Source: Candidatus Zixiibacteriota bacterium
GTDB lineage: Bacteria > Zixibacteria > MSB-5A5 > GN15 > FEB-12
DNA: 64,000 bases
Assembly: GCA_020351995.1 (NCBI GenBank)
Contig: CP070674.1
Location: 862,688-926,687, forward strand
Reading direction: 5' to 3'
In this document: piece by piece, positions 8,191 to 15,910 of the stretch
Layout: each line of letters begins with the position of its first letter
Numbering within the stretch: the stretch's first letter is position 1
The notes under the pieces: model-generated
What the model was told of the DNA's origin: nothing
Databases searched by the model: none
The model's input: the letters and a program-made list of their open reading frames with translations, nothing else
Made by a program: the position numbers and the translations under genes

Positions 8191-8523
8191 AACCCCCGTC
8201 CGAATATAACGCCGAACCGTCTTCTACGTGTGTAGTCAGGTCTTTATATTCTCGCCCTGCCCGCTGTCGACCGACAGACCACTGACAGGGCCAGTCTATT
8301 TAGTTTAGGCTTATCTTATAGACATTGAAAAGCCGAGTCTTCTTTTATCGACGCTGTAGCCCGGACTCGAAGACAAAGCCCTGGGTACAACGGGTTGCCT
8401 TAATTAGGCAGCCATGGCATACGAGTTGCCAATTGTCGATTTGCCCGGTTTGTTGACGGGGCCCCAGACAACCCCGACACGCCAACGATCCCTCGCTAAA
8501 CCCGTCGAAACCAAGTCACCCCC
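8170..8523 (-). ncRNA. ssrA: tmRNA (transfer-messenger RNA)
   Basis: On the minus strand the gene begins GGGGGTGAC-TTGGTTTCGAC-GGG, the canonical tmRNA 5' end, and finishes with the T-arm GGGGGTTCGATTCCCCC, acceptor strand CACCTCC and ACCA. GGGGGUG pairs with CACCUCC over 7 bp (one G-U). The tag frame at 8445-8404 reads GKSTIGNSYAMAA followed by TAA, so the degradation tag ends in AMAA instead of the commoner ALAA. Length is about 354 nt with an encoded CCA. It rescues stalled ribosomes with SmpB. The 3' end is duplicated at 6600 and partly at 2938. Confidence 0.95.
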
Positions 8524-8576
8524 ATGGATTTAAGCAAGAGGTCGTGAAACCTCCAGATGTCAAAGAACTCTACATT

Positions 8577-8605
8577 AATATACGTTATCGGCCCAAAATA
8601 TTCAA
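8577..8605 (-). promoter_or_regulatory. Predicted sigma70 promoter of ssrA
   Basis: On the minus strand, -35 TTGAAT (8605-8600), a 17-bp spacer and -10 TATATT (8582-8577). It implies a leader of about 50 nt removed from the 5' end of mature tmRNA (8523), as usual for tmRNA precursors. Confidence 0.6.
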
Positions 8606-8656
8606 TATCCGCGCACAATTATAACGAATATTCACCCGGGAAGTTTCCCCCGGTTC

Positions 8657-9499
8657 TCAAGGTTCCGCCCGGGCCACCACCGTGAACTGAGGCGAATCGG
8701 CCCCATACGGCCCCCCGGCTACATCGGCATACTGCTCGATTACTGTCAGGCCAGCCTCCTTGAGCTCCAGTGTCAGTGACTCAAGACTAAAGCACTGCAG
8801 CCAGTTGAAAATCTCCCGGGTGCGAGACCTCTCAATTATGGTGTGTTTATTGAGAATCGCTTTCTCTTCGTCATACTTGAACGTGTTGAGAAACATGTAA
8901 TAAGCTTCGGGCGACCAGAAACCGCCCTCGGGAGCGTATTCATATGTTCGAGCCTCTTTCGTATCCTCGAAGAATTTCAAAGAAATAACATCCACAAGCA
9001 CCGCGCCCCCCTCTGCCAGGTGGTCTCGAAAGATCCCGAGTAATGTTTTTCTCTGCTGCGGGCTCAAAGGACAAAAATCGCAGAATATCAACGAGATCAG
9101 ATCGAACTTCTTGTCCGATTTATACTCAAGGTAATTCTGTAAGACGTAGTCTATTGTGAGCCCTCTATCCCCGGCCGTTTCCCGGGCGTGCCGAATCGAG
9201 CGTTCAGAAAAATCAATTCCCGTAACATCGGCACCCGCTTCGGCGAAAGGCGTCGTATACAGGCCCGGGCCGCATCCGAAATCGCAAATCCGAACACCGG
9301 GACCGATGTTAAACCTCTCTATCATCCACGCGGCGGATTTTTCCACAAATGCCCGGTTTCGTGAGGCCAGATCAACATCCTCATTGAGATGGTACTCGAG
9401 CATCTGTTTCGATATGTGCTCATCAGTCCATAAATCAGCCGCAGTGTAGAATTCGAACGGCTTCGGACGATGATTGATCTTTTCAAGATTGTCAAACAT
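8657..9499 (-). CDS. Class I SAM-dependent methyltransferase
   Basis: 280 residues. Motif I is GVRICDFGCGPGLYTTPFAEAG (about residues 88-109), with the acidic end of strand 2 in VTGIDFSERSI and motif III around FDLISLIFCDFCPL, so the Rossmann-type methyltransferase fold is secure. The N-terminal 60 residues (WTDEHISKQMLEYHLN) look like the small-molecule methyltransferase group (Methyltransf_25/11). Substrate unknown. It lies between ssrA and a small outer-membrane-like protein in the same direction and is separated from them by short gaps. Confidence 0.85.
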   Translation of the reverse strand: MFDNLEKINHRPKPFEFYTAADLWTDEHISKQMLEYHLNEDVDLASRNRAFVEKSAAWMIERFNIGPGVRICDFGCGPGLYTTPFAEAGADVTGIDFSERSIRHARETAGDRGLTIDYVLQNYLEYKSDKKFDLISLIFCDFCPLSPQQRKTLLGIFRDHLAEGGAVLVDVISLKFFEDTKEARTYEYAPEGGFWSPEAYYMFLNTFKYDEEKAILNKHTIIERSRTREIFNWLQCFSLESLTLELKEAGLTVIEQYADVAGGPYGADSPQFTVVARAEP

Positions 9500-9524
9500 G
9501 ATGTCTCCGTGCTATCACTACTGC

Positions 9525-9938
9525 CTAAAACACAAACCTTACCCCGAACTGGTTGACCGGCTCGGGCTCGAAAGTCGATATCACCCGCTGCACATTCAGG
9601 CTGACAAAACTGGTCACCGGCTTCACCAGCGAAAGTTCTATATAATGGTCATTATCAAGCCCGGGCGTATAGTCAAAATTGAAATCTCCCGTGAACTCGA
9701 AATTGAAAGTCGTCCAGAGCCTGAAACTATTGATCGAGATTATCTGAAGCGTCTCACCCCGGTCTTCGCCAGCGTCATCGACATTCTTATAAAGCGAAAC
9801 TTCATTCGAGATGGGGTAGAAACCGAATTTCCCCGACGGCGCCTCCCAGGATGGTATCATCCCGGCCCAGCACACGGTAGCACCGGTGAACCCACTGCTG
9901 ATCAAGGACATGCAGACGAGCAGAACAAGCTTGCGCAT
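9525..9938 (-). CDS. Small secreted protein, outer-membrane-like, unknown function
   Basis: 137 residues with a signal peptide (LVLLVCMSLISSGFTGATVCWA). The mature part has alternating hydrophobic/polar strands (LQIISINSFRLWTTFNFEF, DNDHYIELSLVKPVTSF) and ends with the C-terminal aromatic NQFGVRFVF typical of outer-membrane beta-barrel strands. At this length it could form only a small barrel or be the tail of a larger porin that has been truncated; a good GGGAG Shine-Dalgarno before ATG at 9938 argues for an intact small gene. Confidence 0.65.
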   Translation of the reverse strand: MRKLVLLVCMSLISSGFTGATVCWAGMIPSWEAPSGKFGFYPISNEVSLYKNVDDAGEDRGETLQIISINSFRLWTTFNFEFTGDFNFDYTPGLDNDHYIELSLVKPVTSFVSLNVQRVISTFEPEPVNQFGVRFVF

Positions 9939-10103
9939 GCGTAACTCCCATAGAAAAAGGTGAAAATAGTATGTGATTCTGTAAGATATGTTAACTTACT
10001 CAAACAAATAAATCAAGAACACAAGGCGCTGGCAATATCCGAAACATTGTCGGGAGGGCACGTATAAGGATACAAAGGCCCTGATTTACCGAAAGGCATC
10101 ATA

Positions 10104-10550
10104 TTGAGCAGACGCCCCAGGTGGAAATACCCTTCGGCAGGACTAGGCAGCAAAAACGGCCACGCCGATATCGGCCTGTTAGTATTGCGAGTAAGCGTAT
10201 CGGCCTTCATGGCCTTCGGCCACGGCGCTGAGAAGCTGGTCAATTTCAGCGAACGCGCCATAAACTTCCCCGATCCGCTCGGAATCGGTCCGGTGGCCAG
10301 TCTGGCCCTGGTGGTATTTGCCGAATTCTTCTGTTCGCTCGCCGTCGCTTTCGGATTTCTCACTCGTCTGGCCACGATTCCGCTCATAATTAATATGCTC
10401 GTTGCAGCTTTCGTGATTCACGGCGCCGATCCGTGGGCAAGGCAGGAATTTGCCCTGATGTATTTCTTGATTTATCTGGGAATTCTCATCGGCGGACCGG
10501 GCAAGTATTCCATTGACCGGATGGTCTTTCGTAAAAACGGCAACGCTTAG
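10104..10550 (+). CDS. DoxX family membrane protein
   Basis: 148 residues, TTG start at 10104 with AAAGG upstream. Four hydrophobic helices follow the DoxX pattern: DIGLLVLRVSVSAFMAFGHGAEKL (helix 1 with the family's HG), LVVFAEFFCSLAVAFGFLTRLA (helix 2), IPLIINMLVAAFVIHG (helix 3) and a final helix through FLIYLGILIGGPGKYSID. DoxX/DoxD proteins are associated with respiratory-chain or thiol redox partners, but many family members have no proven function. Its last four bases overlap the 3' end of the convergent SDR gene. Confidence 0.85.
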   Translation: MSRRPRWKYPSAGLGSKNGHADIGLLVLRVSVSAFMAFGHGAEKLVNFSERAINFPDPLGIGPVASLALVVFAEFFCSLAVAFGFLTRLATIPLIINMLVAAFVIHGADPWARQEFALMYFLIYLGILIGGPGKYSIDRMVFRKNGNA

Positions 10551-11605
10551 TAATGACGGGCCCCGTTGCCCGGTTTCAGGTAAGTACCCACAAAATTGTT
10601 ATTGAGTAGCTCGTCAAGGGTATCGTGAATCGACCGGCACCTGAAACCTAATTCTTCGCGAGCCTTGCTGTAGGAATAGGCCCAGTCGTAATCGAGCATC
10701 TTCACCAAATCCGGGTAGTAAGAAATCTTCCCTCGCCCGATCAGCTTGGCCAGCACGAAAGCCGCCCGGGCGGAGAAATCATACACCGGGCGCGGTATGC
10801 GAAGCACATGCGGGACCCGGCCTATAATTGACGAAACCGCCAACACGAGATCCTTCACCGTGATATTATCTCCAGCCAGGATATATCTTTCACCATTACG
10901 GCCTTTACACATAGCCGCGATGATCGCCGGGGCAACATCGCGAATATCCACCAGGTTGACCCTGACGGGCAGGTCAGGCATCACGAACCGGTTGAAAAGA
11001 CGGTGAGTCTTACCCCGGTCGTCACCCGTACGCGACGGGCCAACAATAATAGTGGGATTGACCGTGACGAGTTCCATCGAGCTTTCGCTCGCGGCTTTTT
11101 TGAGTTCCTCCTCGGCGGCCCGTTTGGTCATTATGTAGGGTATGCGAAGGTGTCCGAGATTGAACTCCGTACTCTCGCGCACCAGAAGGTCTTCAAAAGG
11201 TATGGCACTGTTGTTCTTACGGCGCACGGCCCCAACCGCGGCCGCCGTCGAGACATGCACAAAGCGTTTTACCCCCGCTTTCTGGGCGGCTCTGAACGTG
11301 TTAAGGGCGCCGAAAGTGTTAATACCGGTAAATTGAGTCAGCCGGTCCTGGCGAAAATTTACCCACGCGGCAGTGTGAATGACGGCATCGATACCGTCGA
11401 CCAGCTTCTCCAGACTTTCCTCATTGCGAAGGTCGGCGTATCTTTTCTCCAGACCAAGCGAATCCACATACGAGGTATCCGACGTCTCCCGCACGTGAGT
11501 AACCGGTTTAACGCCTCGCCGATTCAACTCATAGATTAGCTGTTTCCCCAGTGACCCCGACGCACCGGTTATGAGGATTTTGTTCTTTTCAATATCCATG
11601 ATCAT
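10547..11605 (-). CDS. NAD(P)-dependent epimerase/dehydratase (extended SDR)
   Basis: About 352 residues from the ATG at 11605. The Rossmann motif is ITGASGSLGKQL near the N-terminus, the catalytic YxxxK is YIMTK, preceded by an upstream STAAAVG serine region, and VNPTIIVGPSRTGDDRG fits the extended-SDR substrate loop. Activity is probably oxidation/reduction or epimerisation of a nucleotide-sugar, flavonoid-like or sterol-like substrate; extended SDRs of this dihydroflavonol-reductase type cannot be assigned more closely. A near-perfect promoter lies at 11641-11669, so it is transcribed separately from the aminotransferase gene upstream. It shares four bases with the convergent DoxX gene. 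Confidence 0.88.
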   Translation of the reverse strand: MIMDIEKNKILITGASGSLGKQLIYELNRRGVKPVTHVRETSDTSYVDSLGLEKRYADLRNEESLEKLVDGIDAVIHTAAWVNFRQDRLTQFTGINTFGALNTFRAAQKAGVKRFVHVSTAAAVGAVRRKNNSAIPFEDLLVRESTEFNLGHLRIPYIMTKRAAEEELKKAASESSMELVTVNPTIIVGPSRTGDDRGKTHRLFNRFVMPDLPVRVNLVDIRDVAPAIIAAMCKGRNGERYILAGDNITVKDLVLAVSSIIGRVPHVLRIPRPVYDFSARAAFVLAKLIGRGKISYYPDLVKMLDYDWAYSYSKAREELGFRCRSIHDTLDELLNNNFVGTYLKPGNGARHY

Positions 11606-11640
11606 TGCTGCCTGTAACCCCAACCGATGATTGTTCTGCT

Positions 11641-11669
11641 ATTATACGCCTTCACTCCGCACAAGTCAA
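11641..11669 (-). promoter_or_regulatory. Predicted sigma70 promoter of the SDR gene
   Basis: On the minus strand, -35 TTGACT (11669-11664), 17-bp spacer, -10 TATAAT (11646-11641). It lies 36 bp upstream of the chosen ATG and shows that the longer TTG-started frame (11623) would leave almost no leader, supporting the start at 11605. Confidence 0.7.
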
Positions 11670-11747
11670 TTTGATGGCGAATCTGCTTCTTATTAACGAC
11701 CGGCCCGCTAAAATGTTTCCGCACATCGCCCCCGATAAGTCGCTTGA

Positions 11748-12914
11748 TCAGCGGCCTTTCGAAAAATCATCGAGCACCGAAATAAGCCGTTCGATATCAT
11801 CCTCATTATTAAACAGATGTGCCGAAACCCGGATCGCGCCCTCGCGCTTGGCGACAATAATACGGCGCTCCATCAGCTTCTGGTAGAGCTCATCCAGTGG
11901 TCCGCAGCTGAAGGCGAAAATCGATGAGCGGTGTTTCGTTTCCAGCACCGAGGTCACGGAGTAGAAAGGGTTGCTTTTGATGTAATCGGCCAGCCGATCG
12001 ATCAGGGCATGGTTATGCTTCTGGATATTCTCGATGCCGAGATCCGTGAAAAACTTGACCGATGCCTTCATGCCCAGAATGTTCAGAGCAACATAGTAAC
12101 CCATTTCAAAGCGGCGGGCCGAATCGAAAAAGGGTAGATTATATTTGAACAGGTCGGTGAAGTTCATTTTCCAGTCAGCACCCAGCCAGCCCATAAAAGG
12201 ATGCTTCAGCCGATCACGGATATGATCGGGCAGGTAAAAGAAACCGCATCCCTGCGGACCCAGCATCCATTTCTGACACCCTGAAGAGAATATGTCGATA
12301 CCCAGCTTCTTGACATCGATCGGCTCGACCCCCATTCCCTGAATACCGTCTACCACCAGGAAAATACCACGCCGCCGGCAGATTTCGCCAATTGCCTCAA
12401 GATCGTTTTTGAAGCCGTTGAAATACTGCACAAAAGACAGTGCCAGCACCCGGGTCTTGTCGGTTATAGCCGCTTCCAACTTCCCTAAATCGAAATGACG
12501 TTGTGTTGACTCGACGAATCGAAGTCTGAGTTTACGCTCCTCGGCGGCGGCGCGCCAGGTGTACACCAGGGCCGGAAACTCAACATCGGAAACCAGCACT
12601 TCATCCCCCTCCTTAAGAGGCAGGCCAAAAGCAGCGATATTGAGCCCGAAGGTGGTGTTCATCCCGATGCCGATTTCTTGTTTCTCCGCCCCTACCAGCA
12701 AGGCGTAGTCTCCACGAAGATCATCCTGAATCTTCATCACCGCAGGGGTGTCATCGGCAGACGCGTCCAACCGCAGGCGAAGATTACCCTCGATAGCTTT
12801 CTGGACCGGGGTGGAGAAAGGACCGTATGACGCGGAATTGAAATAGACGATCTCGCCGGCATGGGGGAAAAGGGCGCGGGCTTGCTGAAACTGATTGTCC
12901 GGGCTGTCGTCCAT
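11748..12914 (-). CDS. Class V aminotransferase (PLP enzyme)
   Basis: 388 residues. Hallmarks of fold-type I class V aminotransferases are present: YFNSASYGPFS near the N-terminus, ALSFVQYFNG, VVDGIQGMGVEPID (the Asp binding the PLP nitrogen) and SSGCQKWMLGPQGCGFFYL with the Schiff-base lysine. It resembles isopenicillin-N-epimerase/SufS-like desulfurase relatives, but no clear catalytic Cys loop is seen, so cysteine desulfurase activity is not claimed. It follows the 140-residue membrane protein by 9 bp in a leftward operon with an SDR. Confidence 0.85.
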   Translation of the reverse strand: MDDSPDNQFQQARALFPHAGEIVYFNSASYGPFSTPVQKAIEGNLRLRLDASADDTPAVMKIQDDLRGDYALLVGAEKQEIGIGMNTTFGLNIAAFGLPLKEGDEVLVSDVEFPALVYTWRAAAEERKLRLRFVESTQRHFDLGKLEAAITDKTRVLALSFVQYFNGFKNDLEAIGEICRRRGIFLVVDGIQGMGVEPIDVKKLGIDIFSSGCQKWMLGPQGCGFFYLPDHIRDRLKHPFMGWLGADWKMNFTDLFKYNLPFFDSARRFEMGYYVALNILGMKASVKFFTDLGIENIQKHNHALIDRLADYIKSNPFYSVTSVLETKHRSSIFAFSCGPLDELYQKLMERRIIVAKREGAIRVSAHLFNNEDDIERLISVLDDFSKGR

Positions 12915-12923
12915 AGACTTCTC

Positions 12924-13346
12924 CTAAAGCGTGTAACTGTAGCCGATAATGACCATCGCCCCGCCGAGTTTAAACAGGTAACCCAGCAGTGAAAAGAGAA
13001 GGTACTGCATAGGAAGCCGCAGGCGAACTGACAACCCCATGACAATCGGCACCGCCCCCAGGGTAAACGCGAACAGCGTCGCCGCCAGGCCGGCCTTGAC
13101 ACCGGAGAAGGGAACTATCAAGTAGAAGAAACTGTAGCTGACGGTAGGAATGACAACGAAAAACAAAACTTCCATGATAAAAAACGTGACAAACCAACCG
13201 ACCCCGGTTACTTCCACGAGCTGCGGCGGAAAATTTCCCAGCAGCTTTAGCCTCCTGGAAAGAAACTCCAGAATAAGACTCATCAACAGCAGGTACGCAC
13301 CTGCGATTACGAGACAATAGACCATCTGCGACATCGATATCATCAT
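12924..13346 (-). CDS. Four-TM integral membrane protein, unknown function
   Basis: 140 residues, almost entirely hydrophobic, with about four helices (MVYCLVIAGAYLLLMSLILEF, WFVTFFIMEVLFFVVIP, LAATLFAFTLGAVPIVMG, YLLFSLLGYLFKLGGAMVIIGY). No family is recognised. Its ATG overlaps the stop of the upstream SDR gene (ATGA at 13346-13343), and the class V aminotransferase begins 9 bp downstream, so it is embedded in a three-gene operon and probably provides a membrane function for that pathway. Confidence 0.7.
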   Translation of the reverse strand: MMISMSQMVYCLVIAGAYLLLMSLILEFLSRRLKLLGNFPPQLVEVTGVGWFVTFFIMEVLFFVVIPTVSYSFFYLIVPFSGVKAGLAATLFAFTLGAVPIVMGLSVRLRLPMQYLLFSLLGYLFKLGGAMVIIGYSYTL

Positions 13347-14335
13347 AGCCAGCCTTCTTTCTTGTACCAGTCAAACGTTTGCCGGGCGCCTTCCTCAAAC
13401 GAAATTGACGACCGGTATCCCAGTTCCTCCCGCGCTCTCGAAACTGATACCTCCCATGTTGCCAGAAGCTCGTCTGCCTTCTCACGGGTCAGCATAGGGG
13501 AGATGTTTAACAGTTTGAGAATCCTGGCTGAGATGGCGGCAATCACCCTGAGGGGAGCCGACGGAAGATACAGCGGAATAGCGGATTTCCCGACTGTGTT
13601 GCGGAGAATCTTAATCAACTCCTTCATCGTGTACGATTCGTTTTCGGCAACGAAATACACCTTTCCCGACGAAGTCGCTCTTGTAGTCGCAAGAAATACT
13701 CCGCGACAAAGGTCATCGACGTGTACCAGCTGGATCTTCCGGCTGGTTCTGCCCAGGTATGGCTTAACACGGAGACTGAGAGCCAAAAAGAAGGCGAAGT
13801 TCTCTCTATCTCCCGGCCCGTACACCCCCGGCGGTCTCACCGCAACGACACTGAGCTCATCCTTATACGACAGGGCCACTCTCTCTCCCGCCAGTTTGGA
13901 CTTGCCGTAGGTACTTATCGGGTTCGGCGGGTCATCTTCGTTACGCGGCGACCTGCCATCGGACGGTCCCACTGCCGCTACCGATGATATGTAGATTACT
14001 TTCTTGACCGAGGGATTGTGTTCCGCGACGGCCTGAAACAGCGCCTGCGTACCACCTTCGTTGACTTCGAAGAACCGCTCAATCCTCTTTGTCTTGACTA
14101 CTCCCGCATTGTGAATAACATAATCCACTCTCTCGACCATCTTTCCCAGAGTCTCGGGACGGCACACATCCCCATACCGGTAGGCAACCTCGAGCCCGGT
14201 CAGTTGCCTCAAGTCGGCCGTCTGTCGTACGCCCGCGATAACGTTAAAGCCTTCTTCCAGGAAGGTGCGACACAAACGGGAACCAACAAAACCGTTGGCC
14301 CCGGTGATGAGAACCGATGGCTTGTCCGGCGACAT
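13343..14335 (-). CDS. NAD-dependent epimerase/dehydratase (extended SDR)
   Basis: 330 residues. Cofactor motif ITGANGFVGSRL (residues 9-20), ISSVAAVGPS with the catalytic serine, YGKSKLAGE with the YxxxK pair, and RPPGVYGPGDRENF. This is the classical layout of nucleotide-sugar epimerases, 3-beta-HSD-like enzymes and dihydroflavonol-reductase-like proteins. It resembles the other SDR of this region in overall build (about 30% by eye in the motifs), suggesting related steps. It overlaps the membrane protein by 4 bp and lies 66 bp downstream of the Memo-AMMECR1 gene, likely in the same transcript. Confidence 0.87.
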   Translation of the reverse strand: MSPDKPSVLITGANGFVGSRLCRTFLEEGFNVIAGVRQTADLRQLTGLEVAYRYGDVCRPETLGKMVERVDYVIHNAGVVKTKRIERFFEVNEGGTQALFQAVAEHNPSVKKVIYISSVAAVGPSDGRSPRNEDDPPNPISTYGKSKLAGERVALSYKDELSVVAVRPPGVYGPGDRENFAFFLALSLRVKPYLGRTSRKIQLVHVDDLCRGVFLATTRATSSGKVYFVAENESYTMKELIKILRNTVGKSAIPLYLPSAPLRVIAAISARILKLLNISPMLTREKADELLATWEVSVSRAREELGYRSSISFEEGARQTFDWYKKEGWL

Positions 14336-14401
14336 GAGGAGAATTTAGCCAAAAGCCGGGCATGAAACAACAATAGATATGAAGGTGATATTCAGATAGG
14401 T

Positions 14402-15841
14402 TCAGAAAACATCGGCTGTGAAGCGATAAATCTCGGCGTGCCTGTCGCGGTAGCTGTTCTTCGGAAGACCGGCCTTGAGGCACGTCTGTTCCAGGAACTC
14501 TGTCCTATCCCAGCCATACTCCGTGGCCACCTGAGGCAGCAGAAGACCGGAATGCAGGTCCAGCTTGATCATCAGGCCATCGCGGCCGACTTTGATATCT
14601 TCTAAATCGCGGACCCTTTCCAGCGGAGACAGAACGGAGATGTCGTACTCAAGCTTGGGGAATTCAATGGCGGTCACGGGCGGGAAGCGGGGATCGTCGA
14701 AGGCCGCCGCCGCAGCCATATCGGCCACAGCTTTATATAAGGGGTCGCGCGCCTTGATCAGACCGATACACCCGCGCAACTGACCATCTATCTTAAGCGT
14801 CACGAATACACCTCGCTCTACACTCAGGCCATCGGCGGCGGTAGGGATATACGGCTCGTCCTTGATGCGGGCCTCGATGGCTTCCCTGGCAATATCGAGA
14901 AGCCTCTTTTTCTCTTCGTCGTTGAGCGAAAACTCTTGCCGCGGACGAGCCGCCCGGGCGCCCAGTGTGGATTTCGTCTGCGTCGCCACTCTATCCGCTA
15001 CGATCGCGGCCGACAGGTAACCGACCACTTCCTGAAAATCTCCGGTCGTCTGCCCGGAAGTAGTGTATTCGAGAAACTCAACTTCTTTTCCGCCCAGCCT
15101 TTTCGCCGCCTTCATAACCGCCGCGACAATGCCGCCGCCACAGGCTTCCCCTTCACCGGCCTCCAGCGTATCTATCAACAGTTCAGGGTCAAAGCGCTCG
15201 ACCGCTTTCTGGATTGCGCCGTCAAGACGCTCGGCCACCTTCTGTGAGTGAAAGTGGGAAAGATCAGTTGAGGCTACAATCAGGGCGTTGGTATCCTTGA
15301 GTGCCACCCCGAGAGTTTCGCCCAGGGAGTTGATGGAGTCTTCTTCCTGATCACCCATTACGATCGCGACCAGCTTGAACTTGCCCAGCACTATCTGGAG
15401 AAATGGAAGCTGTACCTCGAGAGCGTGCTCTCCTCTCGTGGCGCCGCTGGCGTGACCCATATTGGACATATATACCGACGGGTGGATTGAGCCGATCTTT
15501 CTGGAAAGTTCGCTGTCAATATCCACAGTCCCGAGAGGGGTGTCATATCCGGCACCGTCATAAACCGACGATCCCTTGAAGAAGACTCTGTGGGATGGCG
15601 ACACAACCACCACTGTATCATAGTTCTCACCTTCAAGCAGCTTATAGGCCACGGCGGCGGTGTGGCCGGAGTAAGGATAACCGGCATGGGGAACCACTAA
15701 TGCGATCGGGGCGCCGCCCAGCTGTCTTTTGGGCACCTTCGAATAGAACTCGGCGATCACCTTTGCGAGTTCCCCCGGGTGAGCGGGATAAAAGAGCCCG
15801 GCTACAGCCGGTTTTCGGATGTCACGATTGTGGGTAATCAT
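14402..15841 (-). CDS. Memo-AMMECR1 fusion protein (AmmeMemoRadiSam system B+A)
   Basis: About 479 residues. The N-terminal half is a Memo domain: PAVAGLFYPAHPGELA, LVVPHAGYPYSGHTAA, VVSPSHRVFF, EHALEVQLPFLQ and ASTDLSHFH, with the histidines that form the Memo metal-site pocket. The C-terminal half is AMMECR1: GVFVTLKIDGQLRGCIG, DDPRFPPV and LEYDISVLSP. In many bacteria these proteins are encoded with a radical SAM enzyme (the 'AmmeMemoRadiSam' set); here the two are fused and no radical SAM gene is in the window. The start is taken at 15841 because the alternative ATG at 15859 lies inside the -10 box of the promoter. The molecular function of the set is unproven. Confidence 0.92.
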   Translation of the reverse strand: MITHNRDIRKPAVAGLFYPAHPGELAKVIAEFYSKVPKRQLGGAPIALVVPHAGYPYSGHTAAVAYKLLEGENYDTVVVVSPSHRVFFKGSSVYDGAGYDTPLGTVDIDSELSRKIGSIHPSVYMSNMGHASGATRGEHALEVQLPFLQIVLGKFKLVAIVMGDQEEDSINSLGETLGVALKDTNALIVASTDLSHFHSQKVAERLDGAIQKAVERFDPELLIDTLEAGEGEACGGGIVAAVMKAAKRLGGKEVEFLEYTTSGQTTGDFQEVVGYLSAAIVADRVATQTKSTLGARAARPRQEFSLNDEEKKRLLDIAREAIEARIKDEPYIPTAADGLSVERGVFVTLKIDGQLRGCIGLIKARDPLYKAVADMAAAAAFDDPRFPPVTAIEFPKLEYDISVLSPLERVRDLEDIKVGRDGLMIKLDLHSGLLLPQVATEYGWDRTEFLEQTCLKAGLPKNSYRDRHAEIYRFTADVF

Positions 15842-15857
15842 ACTGGCCCTGCTATCC

Positions 15858-15885
15858 ATAATACGAGTTCAGCGGCCCTTGTCAA
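15858..15885 (-). promoter_or_regulatory. Predicted promoter of the Memo-AMMECR1 operon
   Basis: Minus strand: -35 TTGACA (15885-15880), 16-bp spacer, -10 TATTAT (15863-15858). The -10 box overlaps the upstream candidate ATG, so translation must begin at the next ATG (15841), which has AGGG 6 bases ahead. Confidence 0.65.
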
Positions 15886-15910
15886 GGGGGGAATAATTGA
15901 CCAGGCCGCC

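Noticed and set aside
15842-15859. Upstream ATG of the Memo-AMMECR1 gene at 15859
   Set aside because: It lies within the -10 box of the predicted promoter, so it would not be in the transcript.
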